A stretch of DNA of 64,000 nucleotides from Roseiarcus sp963835885 (GTDB taxonomy: Bacteria > Pseudomonadota > Alphaproteobacteria > Rhizobiales > Beijerinckiaceae). Location: contig CAWIHF010000022.1 of NCBI GenBank assembly GCA_963835885.1, positions 1-64,000 on the forward strand, read 5' to 3'. The notes under the pieces were generated by a model. That model did not search any database. It worked only from the letters and a program-made list of their open reading frames with translations, and had not been told where the DNA came from. A program made the translations under genes and the position numbers. Of this stretch, positions 43,780 to 53,545 are shown one piece after another. Position 1 is the first letter of the stretch. Each line of letters begins with the position of its first letter.

Positions 43780-44541
43780 ATGTCGAGCTTGTTCGATCTT
43801 GGCGGGAAGCATGTTCTGGTCACGGGCGCCTCGAGCGGCCTCGGCCGGCATTTCGCCGGCGTGCTCGCTGCGGCGGGCGCGAACCTGTCGCTCGGCGCTC
43901 GCCGGGCGGATGCGCTCGCCGAAACCGTGCGGCGGGTCGGCGAGGAGCGCGCGCAAGGAATCGTGATGGACGTCGCCGATGCGGCGAGCGTCGAGCACGC
44001 CTTCGAGGCGGCGGAAGCCCGCTTCGGGCCAGTGACGGTCCTGATCAACAACGCCGGCGTCACCGCCACGCGCGCGGCGCTGGAACTGGACGAGCAGACC
44101 TGGGACCAGGTGATCGACACGAACCTCAAAGGCGTCTGGCTCGCGGCGCAGTCCGCGGCGCGGCGGATGGTGAAGCACAAGACGGGGGGCGGCATCGTCA
44201 ATATCGCCTCGATCCTCGGCTTGCGCGTAGCGGGCGCGGTCGCTCCTTACGCCGTGTCAAAGGCGGGCGTCGTGCAGCTCACCAAGAGCCTCGCCCTCGA
44301 ATGGGCGCGCCACAGGATCAGGGTGAACACTCTTGCCCCCGGCTATATCGAGACCGAGCTCAACGACGCCTTTTTCGCGAGCGAGGCCGGGCAGGCGCTC
44401 GTCAAGCGGATCCCGCAGCGCCGTCTCGGACGGGCCAGCGAGCTCGACGGCCCGTTGCTTTTGCTCGCTTCGGACGCGAGCTCATACATGACCGGCAGCG
44501 TCGTCGCCGTCGACGGCGGTCATCTCGTCTCAAGCCTTTGA
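43780..44541 (+). CDS. SDR family oxidoreductase
   Basis: 253 aa classical short-chain dehydrogenase: TGASSGLGRHFAGVLAAAGA (cofactor motif, 15-34), NNAGVTATRAALEL, NIASILGLRVAGAVAPYAVSKAG (Ser, Tyr and Lys of the catalytic site), RVNTLAPGYIETELN and GSVVAVDGGHLVSSL at the C-terminus. NAD(P)-dependent; likely acts on a 3-hydroxyacyl or alcohol substrate. It heads a same-strand run with the phosphotransferase and DUF6285 genes, a set often seen with acyl-CoA dehydrogenases, though none is present here. Confidence 0.92.
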   Translation: MSSLFDLGGKHVLVTGASSGLGRHFAGVLAAAGANLSLGARRADALAETVRRVGEERAQGIVMDVADAASVEHAFEAAEARFGPVTVLINNAGVTATRAALELDEQTWDQVIDTNLKGVWLAAQSAARRMVKHKTGGGIVNIASILGLRVAGAVAPYAVSKAGVVQLTKSLALEWARHRIRVNTLAPGYIETELNDAFFASEAGQALVKRIPQRRLGRASELDGPLLLLASDASSYMTGSVVAVDGGHLVSSL

Positions 44542-44584
44542 TACGACTCTCTTATCGCTTGTCATCAACCTGCCGCGAGGATCG

Positions 44585-45610
44585 ATGTTGGATGCTCTCA
44601 AGACGCGCCTGCAGCCATGGCTGGCCGAACGGCTGAACGCGCCGGATCTCGTCGTGCGGACATTCGAGCCGCTGAGCGGCGGCTCGATCCAGGAGAACTG
44701 GCGTATCCGTTGCACACTCCCTGACGGGGCCGGGCGCGAGCTGGTCCTGCGCAAGGATGCGCCCGCGACGATCGCGTCGAGCCGGACGCGGCGGGAGGAA
44801 TATGCGATCATGGAAGCTGCGTACGAGGCTGGCGTCCTCACGCCCGCGCCGGTCGGCTTCTGTGCGGACGCCAGCGTCATCGGCGCTCCCTTCGCGGTGA
44901 TGTCGATGGTCGCGGGCGTCGGGCTCGGACCGCGCATCGTCAAGGATCAGACGCTCGGCGGCGACCGGACGGCGCTCGCCAGACGGCTCGGCCGGGAGCT
45001 CGCGAAAATTCATGCCGTGCGGCCGCCGAGCGGGGCGCTCGCTTTTCTGGGCCAACCGCCCGAGAATCCCGCGCTTGCCGAGGTCGGGGCGTTGCGCGCC
45101 ATCCTCGAGGGCCTCGGCGAATTGCGGCCCGCCATTGAATGGGGGCTTCGGTGGGCCGAGCTCAATGCGCCGCCCTGCCCCAACCCGACGCTCGTCCATC
45201 GCGACTTCCGAACCGGCAACTATATGGTCGATGCACACGGCCTGACGGCCGTGCTCGACTGGGAGTTTGCGGCCTGGGGCGACCCGATGTCCGACATCGG
45301 ATGGTTCTGCGCCGAATGCTGGCGATTTGGGAGAAACGATCTGGAGGCCGGCGGCATTGCCCCGCGCGCGGCCTTCTACGAAGGGTATCGGGCGCAAGGC
45401 GGCCCGCCGATTGACGAAGCGTCCGTACGCTATTGGGAGGCGATGGCCCACTCGCGCTGGGCGGTCATCGCCCTGGAGCAGGGGCACCGTCATCTCTCCG
45501 GGCAAGAGCACTCGCTGGAGCTCGCGCTGACCGGACGCATCGTACCGGAGCTCGAGCGGACGATCATTCGAATGACCTCTCCCGACAAGTGGAGAAACGC
45601 CAATGCGTGA
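44585..45610 (+). CDS. APH-type phosphotransferase family protein
   Basis: 341 aa with the aminoglycoside phosphotransferase/choline kinase fold: LSGGSIQENWRI (nucleotide loop), ELVLRKDAPA (ATP Lys), then the catalytic loop LVHRDFRTGNYMVD (about 205-218) and metal motif VLDWEFAAWGDPMSDIGWF (about 223-241). This subgroup (ACAD10/11-like) is linked to hydroxyacyl-CoA or lipid metabolism rather than drug resistance. Its last codons overlap the start of the DUF6285 gene. Confidence 0.9.
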   Translation: MLDALKTRLQPWLAERLNAPDLVVRTFEPLSGGSIQENWRIRCTLPDGAGRELVLRKDAPATIASSRTRREEYAIMEAAYEAGVLTPAPVGFCADASVIGAPFAVMSMVAGVGLGPRIVKDQTLGGDRTALARRLGRELAKIHAVRPPSGALAFLGQPPENPALAEVGALRAILEGLGELRPAIEWGLRWAELNAPPCPNPTLVHRDFRTGNYMVDAHGLTAVLDWEFAAWGDPMSDIGWFCAECWRFGRNDLEAGGIAPRAAFYEGYRAQGGPPIDEASVRYWEAMAHSRWAVIALEQGHRHLSGQEHSLELALTGRIVPELERTIIRMTSPDKWRNANA

Positions 45611-45962
45611 CAGGCCGAACGGCGCCGATCTTCTCGAAGTCGCGCGCGTTTCTCTTCTCGAAGAGGTCGCGCCGGTGTTGAAGGGGCAGCCGCACTACAT
45701 TGCGCTCATGGTGGCCAACGCGATGGGCATCGCGGCCCGGGAGCTCAACCAGGAAGAGCGGTCGCGGCGCGCTTGGAAAGCCGTTCTCGATCGCGTCCCG
45801 GGCGACGGCGACGCGCCCGTCGACGCATCGATCGGACGGCTCGTCGCCTCGATTCGATCGGGCGAGCACGACGCCGACGCCGCGCTCCACGAGGCTCTCG
45901 CCGAAACGGTCGAGATCGCCGCGAGCATATGGAAGCCGGCCAGGTCCGCCCCGGCCGGCTGA
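45603..45962 (+). CDS. DUF6285 domain-containing protein
   Basis: 119 aa, helical: GADLLEVARVSLLEEVAPVL, GQPHYIALMVANAMGIAARELN and LHEALAETVEIAASIWKPA. It overlaps the upstream phosphotransferase gene by 8 bases, the usual pairing for this family, which suggests the two work together. Function unknown. It converges on the phaC remnant. Confidence 0.85.
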   Translation: MRDRPNGADLLEVARVSLLEEVAPVLKGQPHYIALMVANAMGIAARELNQEERSRRAWKAVLDRVPGDGDAPVDASIGRLVASIRSGEHDADAALHEALAETVEIAASIWKPARSAPAG

Positions 45963-45981
45963 CCGCAGTCGCCGGAGGCTC

Positions 45982-47084
45982 CTACCGCTTCTCAAGCCAG
46001 TCGACGATCCTGCCACGCAGCTTGCCGCCGTCGCGGCTGACGAAGACGCCGATATGGCCGCCCGACACGACGTCCTGGGTATAATCCTCGCTGCCGACCT
46101 TCTCGCCCAGAACGACGCTCGCCGGCGGCGGAATAATGTGGTCCGTCTCCGTGTAAAGGTTCAGGACCGGCATGGTGACTTTTTTGAGGTCGACGCGACG
46201 GCCGCCGACCTCGAGCTCGCCGTTGACCATCTTGTTGCCTTGGTAGAGATCCTTGAGCCACTGCCGGGCTGACGCGGCGGTGTGATCAGGCCGGTCCGCC
46301 AGCCACTTCTCCATGCGCAGGAAGTTGAGGAGCTTTTCCCTGTCCTGGCCGACATCGACCAGCGTCAAGCAGTATTTGGAGAGACTGCGGTAAGGGGTCA
46401 TCATCGAGAAGAACGCCCCGCCGACCTCGCCCGAGATATTGCCGAAGGAGTTGATCATCAGGTCCACCTCTTCCGGGCTGATGTTGCGGACCCAGACGTT
46501 CATGAAACCGTGGTCGAGGCGCTCGTGCTGCTTGTCGGCGTGGAAGTCGACCGGCGTCACGCAGGTGATCAGGTTGCGGATCCTCTCGGGATGGAGCGCA
46601 GCATAGATGAGCGACAGAACCCCGCCCTGGCAGATGCCGAGAAGGTTGACGGAGGGAATGTCGTGACGGTCGCAGATGACATCGATGAAGCCGTCCATGT
46701 AGATGTCGACCAGATCGGAAAAATCGTCGAACTGATCGGCCGCCGTCGGATGGCCCCAGTCCAGCATGTAGACCTCGCAGCCCCCTTCCGCGAGGTTCCG
46801 CAAAAACGACCGATCTGGCTGAAGGTCGAGGATGGTGCGAGCGCCGTGGGCCACGGCGCGGGAGCCGTGAAAGACTTCATCAAGGCTTCGCCGACGGACG
46901 CGCCGCGCTTGGTCAGCACAGCGCCCCAGGCCTCCGTCCACGCCGACAGGACGTCGACGGAAGCGGAGCCGAGCTGCCGCATCGCCGCAAAGGGTTCAGG
47001 ATCCTGCGGAGGAGCGGCTTGCGAGCTTGGGTCTTGGCTCAAATGACACTCCGTTGGTTTGAGAGGGGTAATTTCAGCGGCCAT
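45982..47084 (-). pseudogene. phaC: polyhydroxyalkanoate synthase, broken by frameshift/deletion
   Basis: The C-terminal two-thirds (45982 to about 46860) is a PhaC alpha/beta hydrolase: TILDLQPDRSFLRNLAEGG, VYMLDWGHPT, LLGICQGGVLSLIYA (lipase-like box with nucleophile Cys), YTETDHIIPPPASVVL (Asp) and VVSGGHIGVFVS (His). The N-terminus (MAAEITPLKPTECHLSQ, QLGSASVDVLSAWTEAWG, EALMKSF) lies in another frame starting at ATG 47084. Around 46830-46880 the frames meet, but the strands normally preceding ILDLQPGRS (the Tyr-Arg and Pro-Leu-Leu segment, roughly 30-40 residues) are missing. Frameshift and small deletion, so no functional synthase. Confidence 0.72.
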
Positions 47085-47389
47085 CGGACGCTGCAGGACG
47101 ATCGGCGACAGAGCGCTTCGCTCCGGCATGAGCCCGTTCGCGGATGCGCCGGGCGCTCCAAACGCGAAACCGGCTGCAGTTTCACGGCCTTCCCTCGACG
47201 TTCCGACCACGGCGTCATTTTCAGATCCCAAATAAATCCATAGCGGCTGCTAGCATTTGTCAATTCGCATGCAAACATTACATTCAGATTGTGCCGAGGA
47301 TCAAGCCTGGCGTCCGGCCCGACCCCCGCGCGCGGGTCGATCGACTCGGGTGGGGAGGGATCACGAGGGATGGTGGGCGACCTCTCCAT

Positions 47390-47530
47390 CGCTGTCGTCA
47401 CCTGGACATTTTTCCTGCGTTTCGCGTAGTCCGCCAATCCCTCTTTGGTGACTTTGTCGTCAGGCCAAAGCATTCGCTTGGGATCGTCGCCTTGGGACGG
47501 CGACCCACCGAAGCGGCGGTGCTCGCTTAG
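47390..47530 (-). pseudogene. possible ligD polymerase-domain remnant
   Basis: A short frame reads HRRFGGSPSQGDDPKRMLWP then DDKVTKEGLADYAKRR. The segment RMLWPDDKVTKEGLADYA resembles the start of the LigD primase-polymerase domain (NPDRVLWPxxGVTKxxL). Nothing before or after continues the protein. Weak but specific-looking; could be chance. The rest of 47085-47609 holds nothing recognisable. Confidence 0.3.
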
Positions 47531-47609
47531 CGGGCACGGGAGGCTTCGGGGAATTGGCGTGGCTAGTTACGAATTGGCGGTCTTCTTGAGAAGGAGTGAA
47601 AGTCGAACG

Positions 47610-48105
47610 ATGAGCGTAGCATTTGGCCGAGAAGAAGGCGCGGAAGCGGCCGCGGAAGTCGGGCTGCCCGATCGCCCTATCTCACCGCATCCAAATTTGG
47701 TCACAGCGTCTGGACAGGAGGCCTTGGCCAACGCGATGGCGGAATGGCGCGCCGCTTACGCGTGCGGCCGGTGGCGAACGAAGCAGAAGATCGAGGACGC
47801 CGGCGAACGCGTCGCGCTGTCGCGCTCGCCTCTCGCGAAATGAGATATTTCGCCGATCGTCTGAGGACGGCCAGATCGTTCCGCCACCGGCGGAGTGCGG
47901 CGCCGTTGCTTCGGACATCGGGTGACCCTCAGGCGCGGCGACAGTCGCAGTCAGGCCTTCCGGATCGTCGGAGAAGATGAGGCGGACCCTCGGACTGGAT
48001 CGATATCCTACGTCTCCGCCGTCGCGCGGGCGCTCGCCGGCAGAGCCGTGGGACGTTGCTGTCTCGACGGGCGAGCACGAGATTGAGATTTTCTCTATCG
48101 ATTAA
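47610..48105 (+). pseudogene. GreA/GreB-family elongation factor, several frameshifts
   Basis: The start ATG 47610 follows AAGGAG. The pieces are MSVAFGREEGAEAAAEVGLP, PHPNLVTASGQEALANAMAE (coiled-coil N-terminus), then REMRYFADRLRTA, QIVPPPAECGAVASDIG, VTLRRGDSRSQAFRIVGEDE, ADPRTGSISYVSAVARALAG and TGEHEIEIFSID with stop TAA at 48105. Together they make a GreA/B-like factor that rescues backtracked RNA polymerase, but at least three frame changes occur. Decayed. Confidence 0.65.
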
Positions 48106-48131
48106 GGCGGGAATGTTCGGGCGCGAAGATG

Positions 48132-48275
48132 TCATCGTGCTAAGCATCGACTCTCCTCGAGCCGTTGCAAGAACCCGCGAGCAATCATGTTGCGAGCCAG
48201 CAGGGCGGCAGGCACAAAGGGGTAGATGACAAAGATAAGATCGAATCCTTTGCCCAAGAGCCGCCACACGTGACG
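48132..48275 (-). pseudogene. short membrane-protein-like fragment
   Basis: The minus-strand frame reads GKGFDLIFVIYPFVPAALLA then RNMIARGFLQRLEE before a stop at 48132. It has one convincing hydrophobic segment and protein-like composition, but no start and no upstream continuation. It is probably the tail of a lost membrane protein. The family is not identified. Confidence 0.2.
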
Positions 48276-48360
48276 AGGCCCCGCCTGCTCGACTTCCGCC
48301 GAAGCCCTGCGTCGTCTCGAAGCCCGACTCGGGCCGGTTCACGCACAACTGCGTCTCGGC

Positions 48361-49240
48361 ATGGAGCGTGCGCACGAGGCGCAGGCTTTTGGCCAGGGGC
48401 TCAGCTTCCTGCACCTCGAAAACTTGCCCCTCATGCAGGTGATGATCGAAATAGCGCTGCGGGTGACGGGGACCTATTGGCGAGGCCGAGCAAACGCGGG
48501 GAAGGTGCAACTGAGGCGCAACATCGTCCGCCTCCCAGGTCTGCCAGGTGCATTCAATGGCTTCACCATTCTGCATCTGAGCGACCTGCATGCGGACCTG
48601 AGCGGCCCCGCCATGCAGCGAGCCGCTGAACTCGCGCGTGGCCTTGATTATGATCTTTGTGTGCTGACGGGAGACTATCGCGGACGCACCCACGGCGATT
48701 GCGGGCCCTCCCTCGAGAGTATGGCGCGGTTACGTGACGCGCTACGCGGCGACATCTATGGAGTGCTCGGCAACCATGATTCGGTCACCATGGTTCCTGA
48801 CTTGGAGGCTCTCGGAATTCGCGTGCTGCTCAATGAATGCGTCGCCGTAGACCGAGGCAGGGCTTCAATCTATCTCGCGGGCGTCGACGACGCGCATTTC
48901 TACCGCGCCGACAACATCGAGAAAGCTGCGGCGGGGAATTCCCCAGGATTGCGTCTCTATCCTGCTATCGCACACGCCGGAAATATACCAACAGGCCGCG
49001 CATGCCGGTTTCGGTCTGATGCTATGCGGACATACGCACGGCGGCCAGATCTGCTTGCCTGGCGGCATTCCTATCCTGCTCGAAGCCGATCTGCCCCGCG
49101 CTCTCGGCGCCGGCGCGTGGCGATATGCGGGCATGGCGGGATATACCTCGGTTGGGGCAGGGTCCTCGGTCGTTCCAGTGCGCTTCAACATTCGGCCAGA
49201 GATCACTCTGCACCAGCTTGAGCGCGGCGTTCCTCAGTAG
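48361..49240 (+). pseudogene. calcineurin-like metallophosphoesterase, one frameshift
   Basis: The first frame (48361 to about 48930) has FTILHLSDLHADLSGPAM, DYDLCVLTGDYRGRTHGDCG, DIYGVLGNHDSVTMV and AGVDDAHFYRADN. The second (about 48928-49240) has GIPQDCVSILLSHTPEIYQQ, AAHAGFGLMLCGHTHGGQIC and MAGYTSVGAGSSVVPVRFN. One extra G in GCGGGGAATTCC (48929-48935) breaks the frame; without it a full YaeI-like phosphoesterase of about 292 aa results. All metal motifs survive. Possible base-call error. It overlaps tail-to-tail with the CarS-like gene. Confidence 0.8.
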
Positions 49241-49728
49241 GGACGAGCCCTTAGGCCGACGGCAAATAGGAGCCGCGACATCGCCAGCGCTCCGACCGAG
49301 AACACCAATACGATAGCGAGTACGTCGATAGCGCCAAGCGGCAGGTAAGCAGAGCAAACGATTGCGGGAAGCAGCGATTCGGGAACCTGATCGAGACCGA
49401 TCGTCATGCTGCTCGGCTTGAGCCCGAACCGCCGTTTGACAAAGGACGAGAGGCAATCGCCCGCCATGGCGGAAGTGGCAGCGAGCGCACCAAGCTGCCA
49501 CGGCAGCCCGATCAGAACCGCGACGCAGACCGACAGAAAAATAGCCGAAGCAAGGCCGCGCCAGGTCTTGGAACGACCAAGTAGAGGATGACCGTCGCGG
49601 AACACGACCCCTCCGTCGATCGGACGAGCAAAGCGCGTTCCCAGCAGCCGCGCAACGAGGACCGGCGCCCCGTTGGCTGCGCTGATGAGGAGAACGCTTT
49701 CAAGGAGCGCTAGCGCGTGAGCGGACAT
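49234..49728 (-). CDS. CDP-archaeol synthase-like (CarS/DUF46) membrane protein
   Basis: 164 aa from ATG 49728 (MSAHALALLESVLLISAANG); a 25-aa longer start at 49803 is possible. Several hydrophobic helices, with the family pattern NGAPVLVARLLGTRFARPID, GGVVFRDGHPLLGRSKTWRG, SAMAGDCLSSFVKRRFGLKP and LDQVPESLLPAI. The DG-R-LG-KTWRG and GD-SF-KRR motifs match CarS/CdsA-type cytidylyltransferases that activate a lipid phosphate with CTP. The bacterial substrate is unknown. Confidence 0.75.
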   Translation of the reverse strand: MSAHALALLESVLLISAANGAPVLVARLLGTRFARPIDGGVVFRDGHPLLGRSKTWRGLASAIFLSVCVAVLIGLPWQLGALAATSAMAGDCLSSFVKRRFGLKPSSMTIGLDQVPESLLPAIVCSAYLPLGAIDVLAIVLVFSVGALAMSRLLFAVGLRARPY

Positions 49729-49911
49729 CCAGATTTTCAAGGACCCAGTCACGTTACCCGACGAAGGACGCGATCCCAAGCCGGTGGTCGCAACAATTTC
49801 CAAACCTTAAACAGTTCGTTGAAATCATCCAAATCCCCGAGTTCGAATCAAGAAAACTTCTGAGATTCACGCCACCGTTTTCCGCCGCCGGTTACGCTAG
49901 GGCTTAGACTA

Positions 49912-51581
49912 GTGTCCGTCCAGAAACGCTAACTTTTTGAAATTATTTGTGGAATCTCTGTTTTCATGAGTGCAAGGCTCGGCGGTTTCGGCTAAGCGTT
50001 GGGATCAAGTCACTGATTCCAAAAGCGAAACCACCACCGCCGGAGCCCGACAATGCGTCAGGAACGCACCGTCCAGGCCAGCCTATTCGATCGCTTCGCC
50101 GATCACGAGATCGGCCGGGAACTGAAGGCGATGTCGCAATGGCTGGACGAGCATCGTGAGCTCATCGGGCTGGCGGCGGAGGATCTGCGCCGACACAGCG
50201 TTAAAGAGACCGGGAGAGAGGGCCTGCCGGCCGAGTCGGTCTTGCGCTGCGCCCTTCTCAAGCAGCATCGCCAGCTGAGCTATGAGGAGCTGGCGTTTCA
50301 TCTTGAAGACTCCGCCTCGTTCCGGGCCTTCGCTCGGCTGCCGTTGTCGTGGACGCCGAAGAAGTCGGTGCTGCAGAGGACCATCAGCGCCATCCGGGCC
50401 GAGACATGGGAGGCGATCAATCGCGTCCTGCTTGCCAGCGCGCGGCAGGAGAAAGTCGAGACCGGCAAAGTTGTGCGGCTCGACAGCACGGTCGCCGCCG
50501 CGCTCATGCATGAGCCGAGCGACAGCAGTCTTCTCTGGGATGCGGTCCGCGTGATGGTGCGGCTGTTGAAGGCGGCCGACGCCTTGGTCGGTGGTCTTAA
50601 GTGGCGCAATCATCGGCGCGCGGCGAAGAAGCGGGCGCGGGCGATCGAATATGCCCGCGATCGAGCCCAGCGGGCCCAGCATTACCCTCAGTTGATCAAG
50701 CTGACCCGGGCGACCCTGGCCTATGCCGATCAGGCCGCGACGCTATTATGGCAGGCGCTGGACCCGATGGCGGTGGCGCTGTGGCAAGCCGAGTTCCGCC
50801 ACTATCGTCCGCTGATCGAGCGGATCATCGGTCAAACCGAGCGCCGCATTCTTCGTGGCGAGGCCGTCGCCGCCAACGAGAAGATCGTCAGCCTGTTCGA
50901 GCCGCACGCCGACATCATCGTCAAAGGCCGGCGCGAGGTTCAGTACGGTCACAAGCTCAACCTGACCACGGGCCGGAGCGGTTTGATCCTCGACCTGGTG
51001 ATCGAGGCCGGCAATCCGGCGGATAGCGAACGGTTCTTGCCCATGCTTAAGCGCCATATCGCCTTCTATGGCGAGGCGCCCCGACAGGCCGCCGCCGACG
51101 GCGGTTACGCCAGCCGTGACAATCTCGCCCAGGCGAAGGCCCTCGGCGTCCACGACATGGCCTTCCACAAGAAGGCCGGCCTGCGCATCAAGGACATGGT
51201 CAAGAGCAACTGGGTCTATCGCAAGCTGCGCAACTTCCGCGCCGGCATCGAATCCGACATCTCATGTTTGAAGCGCGCCTTTGGTCTGGCGCGCTGCGTC
51301 TGGCGCGGGCTCGACCACTTCAGGGCCTACGTCTGGTCCTCTGTCGTCGCCTACAACCTCGCTCTCTTCGCCCGGCTCAAGCCGGCCTGACTTCTCGCCG
51401 TCCCCGCGCCCTCACCGAGATTGGCTGAGCCCGGATCGACTTCTCATTCCGATTTTCAGAAATATGCGGCTGGATCGGCCCACGCAACCGCCACAGCAAA
51501 CGAAATGGCGCCCAAACGACCCAGTTCATCGCCCAACGCGATCGATTCCAGCCGAAAAATCATGCGTTTATGGACCGACAC
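49912..51581 (+). mobile_element. ISNCY-type insertion sequence
   Basis: 1,670 bp. The imperfect inverted ends are GTGTCCGTCCAGAAACG (from 49912) and the inverse of GTGTCGGTCCATAAACG (to 51581). They are flanked by TAGACTA at 49905-49911 and 51582-51588. One intact transposase gene lies inside. It stands between the CarS-like gene and a gene-poor stretch. Confidence 0.85.
50053..51390 (+). CDS. ISNCY-family transposase
   Basis: 445 aa. N-terminus RTVQASLFDRFADHEIGREL, SYEELAFHLEDSASFRAFAR, catalytic Asp region KVVRLDSTVAAALMHEPSDS, then YGHKLNLTTGRSGLILDLVI, QAAADGGYASRDNLAQAKAL (second Asp), FRAGIESDISCLKRAFGLAR (Glu) and FRAYVWSSVVAYNLALFARL. Intact DDE enzyme, so the element may be mobile. 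Confidence 0.9.
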   Translation: MRQERTVQASLFDRFADHEIGRELKAMSQWLDEHRELIGLAAEDLRRHSVKETGREGLPAESVLRCALLKQHRQLSYEELAFHLEDSASFRAFARLPLSWTPKKSVLQRTISAIRAETWEAINRVLLASARQEKVETGKVVRLDSTVAAALMHEPSDSSLLWDAVRVMVRLLKAADALVGGLKWRNHRRAAKKRARAIEYARDRAQRAQHYPQLIKLTRATLAYADQAATLLWQALDPMAVALWQAEFRHYRPLIERIIGQTERRILRGEAVAANEKIVSLFEPHADIIVKGRREVQYGHKLNLTTGRSGLILDLVIEAGNPADSERFLPMLKRHIAFYGEAPRQAAADGGYASRDNLAQAKALGVHDMAFHKKAGLRIKDMVKSNWVYRKLRNFRAGIESDISCLKRAFGLARCVWRGLDHFRAYVWSSVVAYNLALFARLKPA

Positions 51582-53135
51582 TAGACTAGACTAGAGCCAA
51601 CTCCGATCAAGTTGTATCATAGCCGCAGGCGGTGAAATAACTTGTGCATTTAGCGGATTTGAGGCTATGGGCGCAGTCGTCGAGCGCCCTCATCAGGCCG
51701 GCGACGGTTGGCTCGGCGGCGTTCATCGGCCGGTCGCAGGCCTTCGGCCCCGCAAGCCCGCGAAGGCGCGAGACCGGCGACGAGGGTGATCGTCTTGTGA
51801 TGGCCGTGCGCGACGGTCCTTCGGTGTCCTTCCGCTTCCGGCCCAGCACCCGCAATTCGACCTCGGACACGACCCCGAAGAAGAACAATCTCTTGACAAG
51901 AGCTCCAAGGTTGTATTCATGATATGTTCTTTCAGCGCAACGGAGAACGTGCCTTGTCCGCTCCCCTCAAACCCGCCCCGACCTTGCGCGGAGATGGCTC
52001 CCTTGCAGCCTTGCACATCGAAGGAAGGCCGATGTCGAGATGTTGATTAGCGGCCCTGGACCGAGGCCGAGCGGCGTCACGGAGAAATTTCAGCGGTCCA
52101 GCCGGCCAATTCGCCAAATTCGGTCGTAAAGCTCTGATAAGTAAAGGTTCCCAGTGAAATTTTTTGAAATTTTCTGAAGCAGATTGAAATTTTTGGAAGA
52201 GATTTGGAAGCCCGGCGGAAATTTTTTGAAACGTTTGGAAATTTTCTGAAGGAAATGGCGGGTCGTCGGCGTCCAGCCCCGTCATGGTGAGCGACGATTC
52301 CGGTCGATCGGAAGGGAATGAAGCATGTGGCGGGCCGTGCCGAAGCTACTCGTCGAGCTTCGACCATCGCCGAAGCTGCGAAATATCAGGGGCCTTCTTC
52401 TGGTCGACAAGGACCACGAGCCATTTGTGCCGCGGAAGCCGTATGCTGTCGCGCGTGCGCTCGGCTTACGAGACCTGCCAGTCGCCGCCGTGGCGCCGAT
52501 GGGACACAGCCCTCACCGGGAACCTCTACATATTTGTCGACCGCCGCCTGAGGAACGCAATGTGACACTGAAGTGTGACCCCACGCGTCCGATTGCGGCG
52601 GCCCGCCAGGTCGTCTCCTAGTCCCGCCGGCGCTTTTCAAATGAATAACGACCAGCGTCATCAAGAAAAATTGGTCTCCTCAAAGGTTAGGTCGCTTTGC
52701 CAGGGTCATTCGTCTCGCCCTATTCGCGGACATGCGGGCTAGGACGCCCCTCTTATCGTTATTCCTTCTACTCGGCGGCATGATCGAACTTGCGGCGAGC
52801 TTTCGGCGAGGGGAGGGGTTGCCTCTGTTGGTTTTCCTCACCCTCCAGGCCAATCCGCAGCCTGCCTGGCGGAGCATTCGCGCCGACGCCAAATCTTTTC
52901 CCCGCCCTTAGCCGATTTTTAACCGTCTGCAGGCCATGTAAGCAGGGGCTCCTTAGGCTCTGTTCGAGACGGTCAATGGTCTAATGCGTGCAATTCATAG
53001 TTTTCATGGTCCGAATACGACCCACGTCATGGGGCGTGAACCTTATTTAAACTCCGCAGTCTGCGGGTCATCCTCTCAACTCAACTGTCATTCGACTTTC
53101 AATATTTATTGCTCACTTTGTCGGAGGCTGAGCCA
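51582..53135. other. about 1.5 kb without a recognisable gene
   Basis: The open frames here have shadow-like Arg/Ser/Pro composition and match no family I know. A minus-strand frame 51607-51888 (VVSEVELRVLGRKRKDTEG, MRALDDCAHSLKSAKCTSYF) is protein-like but unidentified. The block 52154-52256 holds an AT-rich repeat array (separate entry). The last 150 bases before 53136 are AT-richer and probably include the PilZ gene promoter. Confidence 0.4.
52154..52256. repeat. direct-repeat cluster of GAAATTTTYTGAA-like units
   Basis: At least five near-copies of a unit of form GAAATTTTTTGAA / GAAATTTTCTGAAG occur within about 100 bases, at roughly 52155, 52166, 52185, 52218 and 52238. They are separated by short GC-containing spacers and all have the same orientation. 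The block is strikingly AT-rich in a GC-rich genome. Possible binding array for an AT-rich-DNA or partition-type protein; no function assigned. Confidence 0.6.
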
Positions 53136-53513
53136 ATGACACAATCGGCAATTCGGTCATTCCAGATTCCCGCTGCCGCGGCGTCGTCGGATCAGCCGTC
53201 AGGCCCAGAGCGTCGCCGCTATCCTCGCCTCCCGCTCACGCTGCAGGGACGCTACATGCTCGAGGACGGAAGCGAATTTTCCTGCGAGACGCTGAACGTC
53301 TCGCCGATCGGAATCGGAATCAGGGGGGGTGCGGCGGGAGCGATCGGGGATCGAGTCGTGGCCTATTTCGATGGGCTCGGACGGGTCGAAGGCAAAATCG
53401 TCCGGCGAGCGCATACTTGGTTCGCGATCGACATAGCCGGGACTCCGCGCAAGCTGGAAAGGGTCGCCAATACGATCAACCGTATGGTGGGGAATGAAAC
53501 GAATGACGCCTGA
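53136..53513 (+). CDS. PilZ domain protein (c-di-GMP binding)
   Basis: 125 aa from ATG 53136 (MTQSAIRSFQIPAAAAS), with CGGAGG upstream. The PilZ signature is complete: RRRYPRLPLTLQGRYML (RxxxR, about 37-41) and LNVSPIGIGIRG (N/DxSxxG, about 66-74), then VAYFDGLGRVEGKIVRR. A single small cytosolic domain, so it is likely a c-di-GMP adaptor. Monocistronic; target unknown. Confidence 0.9.
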   Translation: MTQSAIRSFQIPAAAASSDQPSGPERRRYPRLPLTLQGRYMLEDGSEFSCETLNVSPIGIGIRGGAAGAIGDRVVAYFDGLGRVEGKIVRRAHTWFAIDIAGTPRKLERVANTINRMVGNETNDA

Positions 53514-53545
53514 GAGCCCCTCGCCCTTCGCAAAGAGCTGAGAAT

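Noticed and set aside
49846..49862. GAGTTCGAATC resembling a tRNA T-loop
   Set aside because: No acceptor, D or anticodon arm can be built around it, so no tRNA is called.
51890..51930. TTGACA followed by AT-rich text, a possible sigma-70 promoter
   Set aside because: The -10 is poor and no gene follows on that strand.
52154..52256. CRISPR array
   Set aside because: Units are short, spacers are only a few bases and irregular, and there are no cas genes.
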